The position numbers were made by a program, and so were the translations under genes. From contig CAYUZU010000050.1 in the NCBI GenBank assembly GCA_964448675.1, positions 1 to 19,497 of the forward strand: 19,497 nt of DNA, in the 5' to 3' direction. This document shows, in pieces, positions 13,785 through 19,497 of this stretch; positions within the stretch are counted from its first letter, which is position 1; every line of letters begins with the position of its first letter. Origin of the DNA: CAYUZU01 sp964448675. Lineage in GTDB: Bacteria > Planctomycetota > Phycisphaerae > UBA1845 > Fen-1342. Under the pieces are notes generated by a model that was not told the origin of the DNA, did no database searches, and was given only the letters and a program-made list of their open reading frames with translations.

Positions 13785-15071
13785 ATGCTGAGCCGCATCG
13801 GACAGACTGTCTTGGGTCACTATCACGTCGACGAGCTTTTGGCGTGCGGCGGACAGGCGGACGTGGCGCTGGCCACGGATCGACGTGATGGCGCGCGCGT
13901 TGTCGTCAAACAGCTCTCGGCTGCCCGAGGCAGTGCGCACTACAAGGTCGAGCGCCTGCGTTTCCAGCGGGCTGCGCGGTTGCGCATTCGTCACCCCGCC
14001 ATCGTGGACCCTCTCGATTACGCGGAGGAAAACGGGCAGTTGTTCATGATCCTGCCGTTCGTCCACGGGATGGACCTGGAGAGGCACGTCCGCCATGCCG
14101 GTGGCCGCCTGCCACTCGGGGAGGCCGTGCGCATCGTGGCCGAAGTCGCCGATGGCCTTGGCGCCGCACACGCGCGGGGCGTGGTGCATCGGGACGTGAA
14201 GCCGGCGAACATTCTGGTCACCCGGGAAGGGCGTAGCCTGCTCATCGATTTTGGCGTGTGTCGCCTGGTCCGGTGGCGTACCCTGACCGGCGGCAGTGGA
14301 CTGCTGGGCACGCTGACTTACATGGCCCCCGAGCAGGCGCGCGATCCCCGACATGTCGATGCCCGTGCCGATGTGTATGCGCTCGCGGCCGTCTTGTATT
14401 TCGTGGTAACGGGCGTGCCACCGTTGTGCGCCGAGTCTGAAGCCCAGCTGCTCCACGCGCTGGCGACCACGCGACCGCATCCGCTCAGTGCATGCGTGCC
14501 AGGGGTACCGTCGTGGCTCGACGACGTGTGTGCGAGGGGATTGGCCAAGCACCCCGACGACCGCTTCGCCAGCATGGCCGACTTCCGCTCGGCGCTGCTG
14601 GAACACGCCAACACGCTGCCTGGCAGCTACTGCCCGAGTTGCGGGCAGTCCAGTGATGCTGCGGCCGTGTTTTGTGAAGCGTGCGGGGCGGCGATTGGGG
14701 CCACGCGTGGGGAGATTCGGTGCTTGGCGTGCGGCGTGGTCGTCGACCATGCGGCGTACTGCCCAACCTGTGGCCGGAGCTTCGGCACGCCGGGGCACTG
14801 GCTGTGCTTCGCGTCGGGTGCGTTGACCGGGGAGGCGTTTCGTATTCCCTGCGGCGAGTTCGTCGTGGGACGGCAGCAGCTGCTACCGCGGGACCAGCAC
14901 ATCTCCCGGACGCTCATGCGCGTCCACTGCCAGAACGGCACGGTCGCGCTCGAAAACCTCAGCACCAGTAATCCCCTCAAGGTCAGTGGCCAGCTGCAGG
15001 AGCGCGTGACGCTGGCCGTTGACGTCGACATTTCGTTTGCGCGAAACCATGCAGCCTATCTATGTTTTTAG
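13785..15071 (+). CDS. Ser/Thr protein kinase with two zinc ribbons and FHA-like tail
   Basis: 428 residues from ATG 13785. The ribosome-binding site is weak (GGGGTGG), and the 13-base gap from the FHA gene suggests coupling. Kinase domain ~12-275: lysine K42 (VVVKQL), HRDVKPANI (135-143), IDFGVCR (154-160) and MAPEQA (180-185) are all present, so it should be active. The glycine loop CGGQADVALA is degenerate. Then come two zinc ribbons, C283/C286/C297/C300 and C313/C316/C326/C329. Residues ~340-428 look like a FHA domain (IPCGEFVVGRQQLLPRDQHIS), but the expected S-R-x-H reads S-R-T-L and the SSN turn reads STSN, so phosphothreonine binding may be altered. There is no transmembrane helix: unlike PknB it is soluble. 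Confidence 0.92.
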   Translation: MLSRIGQTVLGHYHVDELLACGGQADVALATDRRDGARVVVKQLSAARGSAHYKVERLRFQRAARLRIRHPAIVDPLDYAEENGQLFMILPFVHGMDLERHVRHAGGRLPLGEAVRIVAEVADGLGAAHARGVVHRDVKPANILVTREGRSLLIDFGVCRLVRWRTLTGGSGLLGTLTYMAPEQARDPRHVDARADVYALAAVLYFVVTGVPPLCAESEAQLLHALATTRPHPLSACVPGVPSWLDDVCARGLAKHPDDRFASMADFRSALLEHANTLPGSYCPSCGQSSDAAAVFCEACGAAIGATRGEIRCLACGVVVDHAAYCPTCGRSFGTPGHWLCFASGALTGEAFRIPCGEFVVGRQQLLPRDQHISRTLMRVHCQNGTVALENLSTSNPLKVSGQLQERVTLAVDVDISFARNHAAYLCF

Positions 15072-15080
15072 CTGGAGGAA

Positions 15081-15887
15081 ATGACCATGTTCCAATGCTC
15101 AGCCTGTCACGCTGAACTGCCCGCTCCCACCCGCTTCTGCCGCTATTGCGGCGCCGCGCTCGGGGGCACGCAAGTGCAGGGCCGTACGATCACGATGCCG
15201 GAGACCACGGTAGCCGCACGCACAATCGTGAACCAGCCAGCCCGAGCACACGATGCAACCGCCCTTGGCCCCGGACGAACGACGCGTCACGGAACGTCGG
15301 TATCGACGAGTTCGCAACGCGAGCACCTGGTGCTGGTTGGCGATGTGTCGGGCAGCATGAACGAGGCGTACGACGGCCAGCGTACGAAGATCGAAGCTGC
15401 CGTACGCTCCGCAGCCAGCCTGATCCTCGAAAAGCGACAGATCGACGCGGACGACCGTGTTGGCATCGTGGTCTTTGATAACCGTGCCGATGTCCTGCAC
15501 CCAGTCGTATCGCTGCGCCAACACCACCACGAACTCCTGGCCGCGCTACAGTCCCAGCAGGCGGGCGGCGGCACCGACATCAACGCGGGCTTGAAAGCCG
15601 CGCGGGACCTCTTCGACTGGAACGCAAGCGGCGTGGTACGCCGCATCGTGCTCCTCACCGACGGTCACGGGGGCCGGCCTCTCCGCACGGCGGAGCGGCT
15701 CAAGGCCGCCGGCGTTGTCATCGATGTCGTGGGCGTCGGCAAGACGCCGGCTGGTGTCGACGAGCGGCTTCTGCGACGTGTCGCCTCGACCATCGAGGGT
15801 GAGGTTTATTACTGCTTCATTAAGGACCAGGGCACGCTGATCGAGCACTGCACACGGCTCGCGGGCAAAACCGTCGTTGCGCCATAA
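15081..15887 (+). CDS. von Willebrand A protein with N-terminal zinc ribbon (TerY-like)
   Basis: 268 residues; TGGAGG lies eight bases before the ATG. A zinc ribbon (C6, C9, C20, C23) is followed by a Thr-rich linker (RTITMPETTVAARTIV, about 35-50) and a vWA domain from about residue 82. The MIDAS metal site is complete: DVSGS (88-92), T165 in GGGTDIN, and D194 in LLTDGHG. TerY proteins of tellurite-resistance loci are vWA proteins of this kind and partner a kinase and a PP2C phosphatase. The linker has several Thr residues, including an ETT motif like the phosphorylated ETTS switch of actinobacterial GarA/OdhI, so it may be the kinase substrate. It should act in the cytoplasm as a metal-dependent protein-binding scaffold. 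Confidence 0.9.
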   Translation: MTMFQCSACHAELPAPTRFCRYCGAALGGTQVQGRTITMPETTVAARTIVNQPARAHDATALGPGRTTRHGTSVSTSSQREHLVLVGDVSGSMNEAYDGQRTKIEAAVRSAASLILEKRQIDADDRVGIVVFDNRADVLHPVVSLRQHHHELLAALQSQQAGGGTDINAGLKAARDLFDWNASGVVRRIVLLTDGHGGRPLRTAERLKAAGVVIDVVGVGKTPAGVDERLLRRVASTIEGEVYYCFIKDQGTLIEHCTRLAGKTVVAP

Positions 15888-15958
15888 GCGCAGTGGGCAG
15901 CCGTGAGAAAACGGCGTGTCGACCGGCGCGGGGACCACCAACTGCACAGGAGATGACC

Positions 15959-16378
15959 ATGGACCGTTACGTGAAGAACCTGGTAACAGAAGACGGGGCC
16001 TTCCCGGTCGCGGCGCGACTCGTACTGCTTGGCGTCTACGCGGTTGCCGCAATCCGGCTCGCCGGTGACGGGGAACTGTGGATGCTGCCCCTCCTGCTCA
16101 TCGTTCTGCTCGCGCTGCTGCGCTGGCTGACGGGCGAGCGGCGGATGCTCTTCTGGGCACTGCTCGCACCGGACTGGCCGCTGTGGCACGCGGTGGACGG
16201 CCTGCGCTGGTGGCGGCGGGTCGGACTGGCACTGGTGAACCACGTGCTCCTGGGTGCGCTGGTGTTGCCGATCGCATCCCAGGGTGTGGCCGGTGCGGGC
16301 TGGTTGGTCTTGCTTCCGGTCGCGGCGAGCGGCCTGCAGTATGTCCTGCTCCGCCCCCGCGTCGCTCGTTCGGGGTAG
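15959..16378 (+). CDS. Multi-spanning membrane protein (139 aa, about four TM helices)
   Basis: I start at the ATG of MDRYVKNLVTEDGAF (15959), with AGGAG six bases upstream; an ATG two codons earlier overlaps the same site. Hydrophobic segments lie at about residues 13-33, 38-57, 85-105 and 110-128, separated by short charged loops with WRW/RR clusters (GLRWWRR). There are no signal peptide features beyond the first helix and no known family. It is separated by 71 bases from the vWA gene (a small GCCGT-GAGAAA-ACGGC hairpin lies there) and by four bases from the AAA+ gene. It may be the membrane partner of the signalling module. Confidence 0.68.
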   Translation: MDRYVKNLVTEDGAFPVAARLVLLGVYAVAAIRLAGDGELWMLPLLLIVLLALLRWLTGERRMLFWALLAPDWPLWHAVDGLRWWRRVGLALVNHVLLGALVLPIASQGVAGAGWLVLLPVAASGLQYVLLRPRVARSG

Positions 16379-16382
16379 AGCC

Positions 16383-17312
16383 ATGCGAACTATCAAGCAG
16401 TACGGACGCTACCAGCGCCATATCAACGCCTGGCGCGATGGCGACATCGAGTTCCTGGCGGTCTTCGGTCCGCCGGGCGTCGGTAAGACCCATGCGTACC
16501 TGGCGTGCCTGGGGAATCGCGCGTACCTGCGGTTTGGCGGCCGCCAGTCGCCCTTGGAGGTGTACAAGGCTCTGCACGACGCCCCGCACCTGCCCGTCGT
16601 CTTCGACGACGTCGCGGCGCTGCTAAGGGACGATTGCTTCCGCGACATGCTCAAGGGCCTCTGCGATGCGCCGCCGCGCATCGTTCGCTGGGCCACGAGC
16701 ACGACACGCCTGGACGGACGATCAACGTCCGTCATCTGCACCGGGCCGGTACTGATCGTTCTCAACAAGCTGCCATCGGACGATGAGGACATCGCCGCGG
16801 TCCTGGACCGGTTCGACGCGGTGCGCTTCCAGCCCAGCAAGGAAGAGATCATCACTCGCATGCGGGCCCTGTGGCCGGCGGATCGCGAGCTGATCGACCT
16901 GCTGGCCGAACTGCCGGGGATCCCGTCATTGCGCACGCTCGTTCGGGCTCGGCGTTGGCAGCGATCGCCGCACCTCGAGGTGATCGAGGAGCTGCTGGAC
17001 GAGTGCGGGGCGCCTCAGCCCGTGGTGCTCCTGGCCACGATCATGGTCTCGCAGCCGGAAAACACGTGGTGTCGGACCTACCGGGAGCGGACCGGACTGA
17101 CCGACCGCTCCTACCGCCGGCACAAGCGGATCGCCGAACAGCTCGTGGCATGCAGACCCGCAGAAGCCTGTCCGATTGTCCGCGCGGGTCCATCGCCGAC
17201 CAGCGAGCCGGCCGATGGGCAGGCACTGGCGTCATCGCCGGAGAACGGACTACACGTCGGGCCCGATCGCCGTGATGAGCTCGGCGGCGGTACTGCGCAC
17301 CCGCTCCAGTGA
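16383..17312 (+). CDS. AAA+/P-loop ATPase (plasmid-type ATP-binding protein)
   Basis: 309 residues from MRTIKQYGRYQRHINAWRDG, four bases after the membrane-protein stop, with only a weak SD (GGGGTAGAG), so it is probably coupled. Walker A is FGPPGVGKTH (28-37), Walker B PVVFDDVAAL (71-80), a sensor-like strand TGPVLIVLNKL (120-130), and a possible arginine-finger region DRFDAVRF (142-149). The arrangement, with LPVVFDDVAALLRDD and LKGLCDAPPRIVRW, fits from memory small ATP-binding proteins on plasmids and islands that act on DNA; no reported role is known to me. The C-terminal third has a helical region with a possible winged helix (TWCRTYRERTGLTDRSYRR) and a disordered tail that overlaps the converging ardC-like gene by 63 bases. 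It is the last gene of the operon. Confidence 0.8.
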   Translation: MRTIKQYGRYQRHINAWRDGDIEFLAVFGPPGVGKTHAYLACLGNRAYLRFGGRQSPLEVYKALHDAPHLPVVFDDVAALLRDDCFRDMLKGLCDAPPRIVRWATSTTRLDGRSTSVICTGPVLIVLNKLPSDDEDIAAVLDRFDAVRFQPSKEEIITRMRALWPADRELIDLLAELPGIPSLRTLVRARRWQRSPHLEVIEELLDECGAPQPVVLLATIMVSQPENTWCRTYRERTGLTDRSYRRHKRIAEQLVACRPAEACPIVRAGPSPTSEPADGQALASSPENGLHVGPDRRDELGGGTAHPLQ

Positions 17313-18074
17313 TGCAGCCAGCAAGCGCGCGTCACCCTGGTAGAGTTGGATGTAGTCGGCTGCGGCCGTGGACGTGTCCAGCCCGATCGCTTCGCTTACA
17401 ACGAACGCTACGGCTTCCGCTTCGGTCTCGCGTGTTCGACGCGAGGCGGAGTCAGCACCCCGTGCGTGCAAGAACTCGTGGGCAAGCTCGTGTACCAGCG
17501 TTGCAAACGTCGCTGCAGGCGAGAGGCCGGCCAGGAGGCGGACCTCGCCCCCGAGCGACACGCCATGCGCCCCGGCCAGGTCGTCACGGTAGGACACGCG
17601 AATGCCGCGCTCCACCGCATGTGACACCAGCCGCTCCAGGTACGCGCCCGGATCCCCGGCGACACACGCCGGCGTCGGCAGTGGGGCGCCATCGGTCTGG
17701 CTGACATCGAAGACATGGACCCGGCGAAATGCGACCACGGGCTCCTCGGTGTCATCTTGCGGTTGCACACCCTCCCCGCGGCCGCCGTCCTCAGCGTCGC
17801 GCCGGCGCCGGCTCACAACCGGGGCCAGAATCACGATCCCGCGTTCACCCTTGCGTACGACACGGCCTAATCGGTTCCACGCCCGCAGCCCCGCGCACTG
17901 CGAAGCCGTCGGTCGCTGCGACAGGATCAGGACCATGTTGTGCAGCGAGTACCGCGGAAACCGCGCCATGGCGGCCAGGTAGGCCTTCAGTGTCACGCTC
18001 TTGCCGCGTTCCAATTCGGCCGCGAGTTGACCGAGCTTCTCATGTGCCAGCTTGCGCGCTGATTCCAACTTCAT
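17250..18074 (-). CDS. ardC: ArdC-like antirestriction protein (ssDNA-binding plus metallopeptidase-like)
   Basis: 274 residues with GGAGGTGGCAAA before the ATG. The N-terminal ~85 residues follow the ArdC N-terminal (DUF1738) plan: LTLK-type helix, ARFPRYSLHNMVLILSQRP, AWNRLGRVVRKGERGI. These are single-strand DNA-binding. After a disordered linker, residues ~120-274 are zincin-like: LVHELAHEFLH (193-203) holds HExxH (H195, E196, H199), followed by RRTRETEAEAVAFVV, the usual place of the third metal ligand. ArdC proteins of conjugative plasmids protect incoming DNA from restriction; in some, peptidase activity is suspected but not proven. The gene converges on the operon and overlaps its last gene. 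Its own upstream neighbour may overlap its start by ATGA. Confidence 0.88.
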   Translation of the reverse strand: MKLESARKLAHEKLGQLAAELERGKSVTLKAYLAAMARFPRYSLHNMVLILSQRPTASQCAGLRAWNRLGRVVRKGERGIVILAPVVSRRRRDAEDGGRGEGVQPQDDTEEPVVAFRRVHVFDVSQTDGAPLPTPACVAGDPGAYLERLVSHAVERGIRVSYRDDLAGAHGVSLGGEVRLLAGLSPAATFATLVHELAHEFLHARGADSASRRTRETEAEAVAFVVSEAIGLDTSTAAADYIQLYQGDARLLAASLERVRSTAAELITAIGPDV

Positions 18075-18382
18075 TTTGCCACCTCCGCGTCGCGCCCGTA
18101 CCCGGGCTCCGACACGTCCCAGGGGTCGGAGTCCAGGTGCCGCGGGGACCGGCAGGCGTGCTTGCGGACTGGCGTCAAGAAATCAGCCTCGCGCCGCTGG
18201 CGAATCGCGCAGAAGGCGTTCGGTTGGCAGTCACTGACACCCCTGTAGCCGCTCGCAGCCCGCACAATATGACCAGCAACGCCGTCACGGGACGGCGTGA
18301 ATCGAAACTGGTGAGACGCGGAACTGCGGCGGCGCGAGGGCGCGCAGCGCAAAACCGCGAACTCACATCGCCGCAAACACAA
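18071..18382 (-). CDS. Possible small protein overlapping the ardC start, 5' end uncertain
   Basis: The frame ends GAEVAK-type (GYGRDAEVAK) with a TGA that overlaps the ardC ATG (ATGA at 18074-18071), the arrangement of a coupled upstream gene. The C-terminal ~55 residues (YRGVSDCQPNAFCAIRQRR, then HACRSPRHLDSDPWDV) look protein-like, with three cysteines. The upstream part is Arg/Ser/Ala-rich and no start has a ribosome-binding site; TTG 18382 and a GTG near 18265 are options. It may be a small coupled protein or chance. The span also holds the ardC promoter region. Confidence 0.3.
   Translation of the reverse strand: MCLRRCEFAVLRCAPSRRRSSASHQFRFTPSRDGVAGHIVRAASGYRGVSDCQPNAFCAIRQRREADFLTPVRKHACRSPRHLDSDPWDVSEPGYGRDAEVAK
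18279..18298 (+). promoter_or_regulatory. 8-bp inverted repeat in the divergent region
   Basis: ACGCCGTC (18279-18286) and GACGGCGT (18291-18298), perfect, with a four-base loop. It lies between ardC on the minus strand and the DUF669-like gene on the plus strand (starts 18074 and 18394), close to the AT-rich ACAATATGA patch near 18265. It could be an operator for either gene. Confidence 0.4.
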
Positions 18383-18393
18383 GGAGCACGATC

Positions 18394-18864
18394 ATGAATC
18401 CGTCGCGACATGAACACACGCCAAGCGCATCGGGTTATGCCTCCACAACACCTGACCTGCGCGAGTTCGACGAGGCGTACGTGGACGCCGACCCCGTCTA
18501 CACCGGCGAAGTGCCGGACGGTCGCTATCAAGCCAAGATCTGCAGCGTCCGGCTGGATCGCAGCAAGAAAGGAGATCCGATGCTCGCGTGGAAGCTCGAA
18601 GTGCTGTCGGGGCCGTACGCGCGCCGTCTGATCTTCAAGAACACGGTGATCAACCATGGTTCGCTGCCGATCGTCAAAGGTGATCTGAAAAGGCTGGGCG
18701 TGGAACTGCTCATTTTCAGCAAGGTACACGAACACCTGAAGGACCTTGAAGGACGCGCCCTGCGCGTGCGCGTTCGCACAAAGGGTGAATACACGAACGT
18801 GGACTTCAACGGCCTGCTCAGTGATGAGGAGGCCGCCGAGCTGAACGACGAGCAGCCGTTCTAG
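18394..18864 (+). CDS. DUF669-like protein (156 aa)
   Basis: AAGGAGCACGATC precedes the ATG. Residues 1-38 are unstructured. Residues 39-140 fit DUF669: PDGRYQAKICSVRLDRSKKG, DPMLAWKLEVLSGPYARR, LIFKNTVINHG, a helix KGDLKRLGVELLIFS, then LEGRALRVRVRTKGEYTNVDF. The end is acidic (SDEEAAELNDEQPF), like an SSB tail. DUF669 proteins occur in phages and mobile elements, usually beside recombination or replication genes, and are thought to handle single-strand DNA. It lies just before the excisionase-like and integrase genes, so it probably belongs to the mobility core of the element. The family call rests on motif order, not alignment. Confidence 0.78.
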   Translation: MNPSRHEHTPSASGYASTTPDLREFDEAYVDADPVYTGEVPDGRYQAKICSVRLDRSKKGDPMLAWKLEVLSGPYARRLIFKNTVINHGSLPIVKGDLKRLGVELLIFSKVHEHLKDLEGRALRVRVRTKGEYTNVDFNGLLSDEEAAELNDEQPF

Positions 18865-18879
18865 AACACCGGCCGCGCT

Positions 18880-18922
18880 GCCGGCCAGACGAACCGGCCG
18901 GCTCTCCCGCACGCCGCGCGGG
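18880..18922 (+). terminator. Two hairpins after the DUF669-like gene
   Basis: GCCGGCC/GGCCGGC (18880-18886/18896-18902, nine-base loop) and CCCGC/GCGGG (18906-18910/18918-18922). Both are perfect stems just past the stop at 18864. There is no T tract; termination by this structure is plausible, and it may only stabilise the mRNA. Confidence 0.4.
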
Positions 18923-18950
18923 TCGGACACGTTGGGAGGTTGAAATCGCC

Positions 18951-19250
18951 GTGACCCCGCCATTTCCGCACCGCGAGCCCGAGGCCCGAGCGCCCTCGCC
19001 GGAGACCTACGTTCGATTTGACGAACTCCCCGACCCCTGCACCTCGGCGCAACTCGCCGCCGCCCTCGGCAAGTCCCCGAAGACGATCGTGGACTGGTGC
19101 CAGGAGCGGCGCTACACTGGCATCCCGTGCTTCCGGCTCGGCAATCGGTGGTACCACCGCAAGGCCGAGCTGGTGCGATGGTTGAACGGGATAAAGAGTG
19201 GTCAGGTCGAGTTTCGCCGAAAGCCTCGCGTCTCCGCGGAAAGGAGATGA
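18951..19250 (+). CDS. Excisionase-like helix-turn-helix protein
   Basis: 99 residues from GTG 18951 (GGGAGG about 11 bases upstream, rather far). Residues ~28-80 match the MerR/AlpA-type HTH of excisionases and helix-turn-helix 'domain 17' proteins: CTSAQLAAALGKSPKTIVDW, then YTGIPCFRLGNRWYHRKAEL, then VRWLN. The order of helix, turn, recognition helix and strand wing with R/W before the basic tail (FRRKPRVSAERR) is typical. It is three bases upstream of the integrase start. A Xis/AlpA role in excision or in controlling the integrase is likely from this position, but a plain regulator cannot be excluded. Confidence 0.82.
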   Translation: MTPPFPHREPEARAPSPETYVRFDELPDPCTSAQLAAALGKSPKTIVDWCQERRYTGIPCFRLGNRWYHRKAELVRWLNGIKSGQVEFRRKPRVSAERR

Positions 19251-19253
19251 GGC

Positions 19254-19497
19254 ATGGCAAGAAAGGAGTCATCCAATCGATGGATCAAGTCTGAGAGAGT
19301 GGGCGAGGTCACGCTTTTTCTCACCCGCCGCAGTGCGAACTGGTGGATGTATTGGGAGGAGCTGGAGCCGAGCCCAGGTAAGCGACGTCGCCGCGGCCTG
19401 TGCCGACGTCAGCTCACGCGGAGCACGCGGGAAACCGACGTCGGGCTGGCCCGCCTCGTGGCGAGCCGTCTCAACGAGGAGCTCTTCAAGCGGAAGC
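19254..19497 (+). CDS. Probable tyrosine integrase, N-terminus only (runs off right edge)
   Basis: Only 81 codons are visible, from MARKESSNRWIKS with AAGGAG eight bases upstream. The segment VGEVTLFLTRRSANWWMYWE then RRRGLCRRQLTRSTRETDVG and ARLVASRLNEELF has the shape of the integrase arm-binding domain and the start of the core-binding domain (a beta pair with W/Y, a basic stretch 'strkTrd...A..lA..lneel'). The catalytic R-H-R-Y residues lie outside. The position after a Xis-like gene supports the call. It could in principle be another DNA-binding protein. Confidence 0.68.
   Translation, partial: MARKESSNRWIKSERVGEVTLFLTRRSANWWMYWEELEPSPGKRRRRGLCRRQLTRSTRETDVGLARLVASRLNEELFKRK

Larger units (their letters stand above)
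17250..19497. mobile_element. Core module of an integrative or plasmid-like element
   Basis: ArdC-like antirestriction, DUF669-like, Xis-like and integrase genes lie side by side at the right end. Together with the HerA/VirB4-like ATPases and the small hypothetical genes to the left they suggest the whole window is inside one element. No attachment site is visible, because the integrase runs off the edge. No transposase, insertion sequence or tRNA was seen. Confidence 0.5.

Noticed and set aside
12619..14798. Long antisense frames across the phosphatase, FHA and kinase genes (353 and 403 codons)
   Set aside because: The plus strand holds complete PP2C, FHA and kinase motifs; the antisense translations lack any recognisable motif.
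18175..19272. Long minus-strand frame of 365 codons opposite the DUF669-like and excisionase-like genes
   Set aside because: It is a shadow of genes with good starts and recognisable domains on the plus strand.
1..19497. tRNA, rRNA or CRISPR features
   Set aside because: I saw no cloverleaf with TTCAA-type arm, no rRNA motifs and no regularly spaced direct repeats on reading both strands; a covariance-model search was not possible here.

Overview
The window looks like one side of a high-GC bacterial integrative or plasmid-like element. Most of it is visibly GC-rich. Almost every gene I accept has a clear Shine-Dalgarno sequence (GGAGG, GAGGTGA, AAGGAG) 5-9 bases before its start, and several pairs overlap by ATGA or TGATG. 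The host phylum cannot be fixed from this sequence. The Ser/Thr kinases with zinc ribbons and HerA-like plasmid ATPases recall Planctomycetota or Acidobacteriota elements, but that is only an impression. The right edge carries an excisionase-like HTH gene followed by the N-terminus of a probable tyrosine integrase, and next to it an ArdC-type antirestriction gene and a DUF669-like gene, so the window is cargo and core of a mobile element.

Layout from left to right. (1) Positions 1-924, minus strand: a HerA/VirB4-like P-loop ATPase that runs off the left edge, translationally coupled to an upstream alpha-helical protein. A 60-residue gene (1082-1264) diverges from it. (2) Positions 1265-1974 hold no gene that I can support, but contain an AT-rich tract and a cluster of strong hairpins, two of which share the same core and GAA loop. 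The last hairpin is a minus-strand terminator. (3) Positions 1975-3889, minus strand: a run of small genes (two well supported, one plausible, one weak) and a zinc-ribbon gene broken by a 10-base tandem duplication and a G-run slip. (4) Positions 4219-7650, plus strand: a long NACHT NTPase with an alpha-helical (HEAT-like) repeat region and an HTH-like C-terminus, less GC-rich than its surroundings. (5) Positions 7946-8557: an OmpR-type winged-helix protein without a receiver domain.

(6) Positions 8646-17312, plus strand: eleven tightly packed genes that look like one operon. In order they encode an OB/DUF669-like small protein, a zinc-binding protein, a HerA/FtsK-type ATPase with an HTH and a nuclease-like C-terminus, two small membrane proteins, a PP2C phosphatase, a zinc-ribbon FHA protein, a Ser/Thr kinase with zinc ribbons and a FHA-like tail, a zinc-ribbon von Willebrand A (TerY-like) protein, a four-helix membrane protein, and an AAA+ ATPase. 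The phosphatase/kinase/vWA core matches the TerY-P triad known from tellurite-resistance-linked and phage-defence loci. Here it is combined with a DNA-pumping ATPase/nuclease and membrane proteins, and this combination is the best candidate for an undescribed system. A plausible reading (inference) is that reversible Thr phosphorylation, read by FHA domains, switches the ATPase/nuclease.

(7) Positions 17250-18382, minus strand: ArdC-like antirestriction protein, convergent with the operon and overlapping its last gene, with a possible small coupled gene upstream. (8) Positions 18394-19497, plus strand: DUF669-like protein, excisionase-like HTH protein, and the integrase start.
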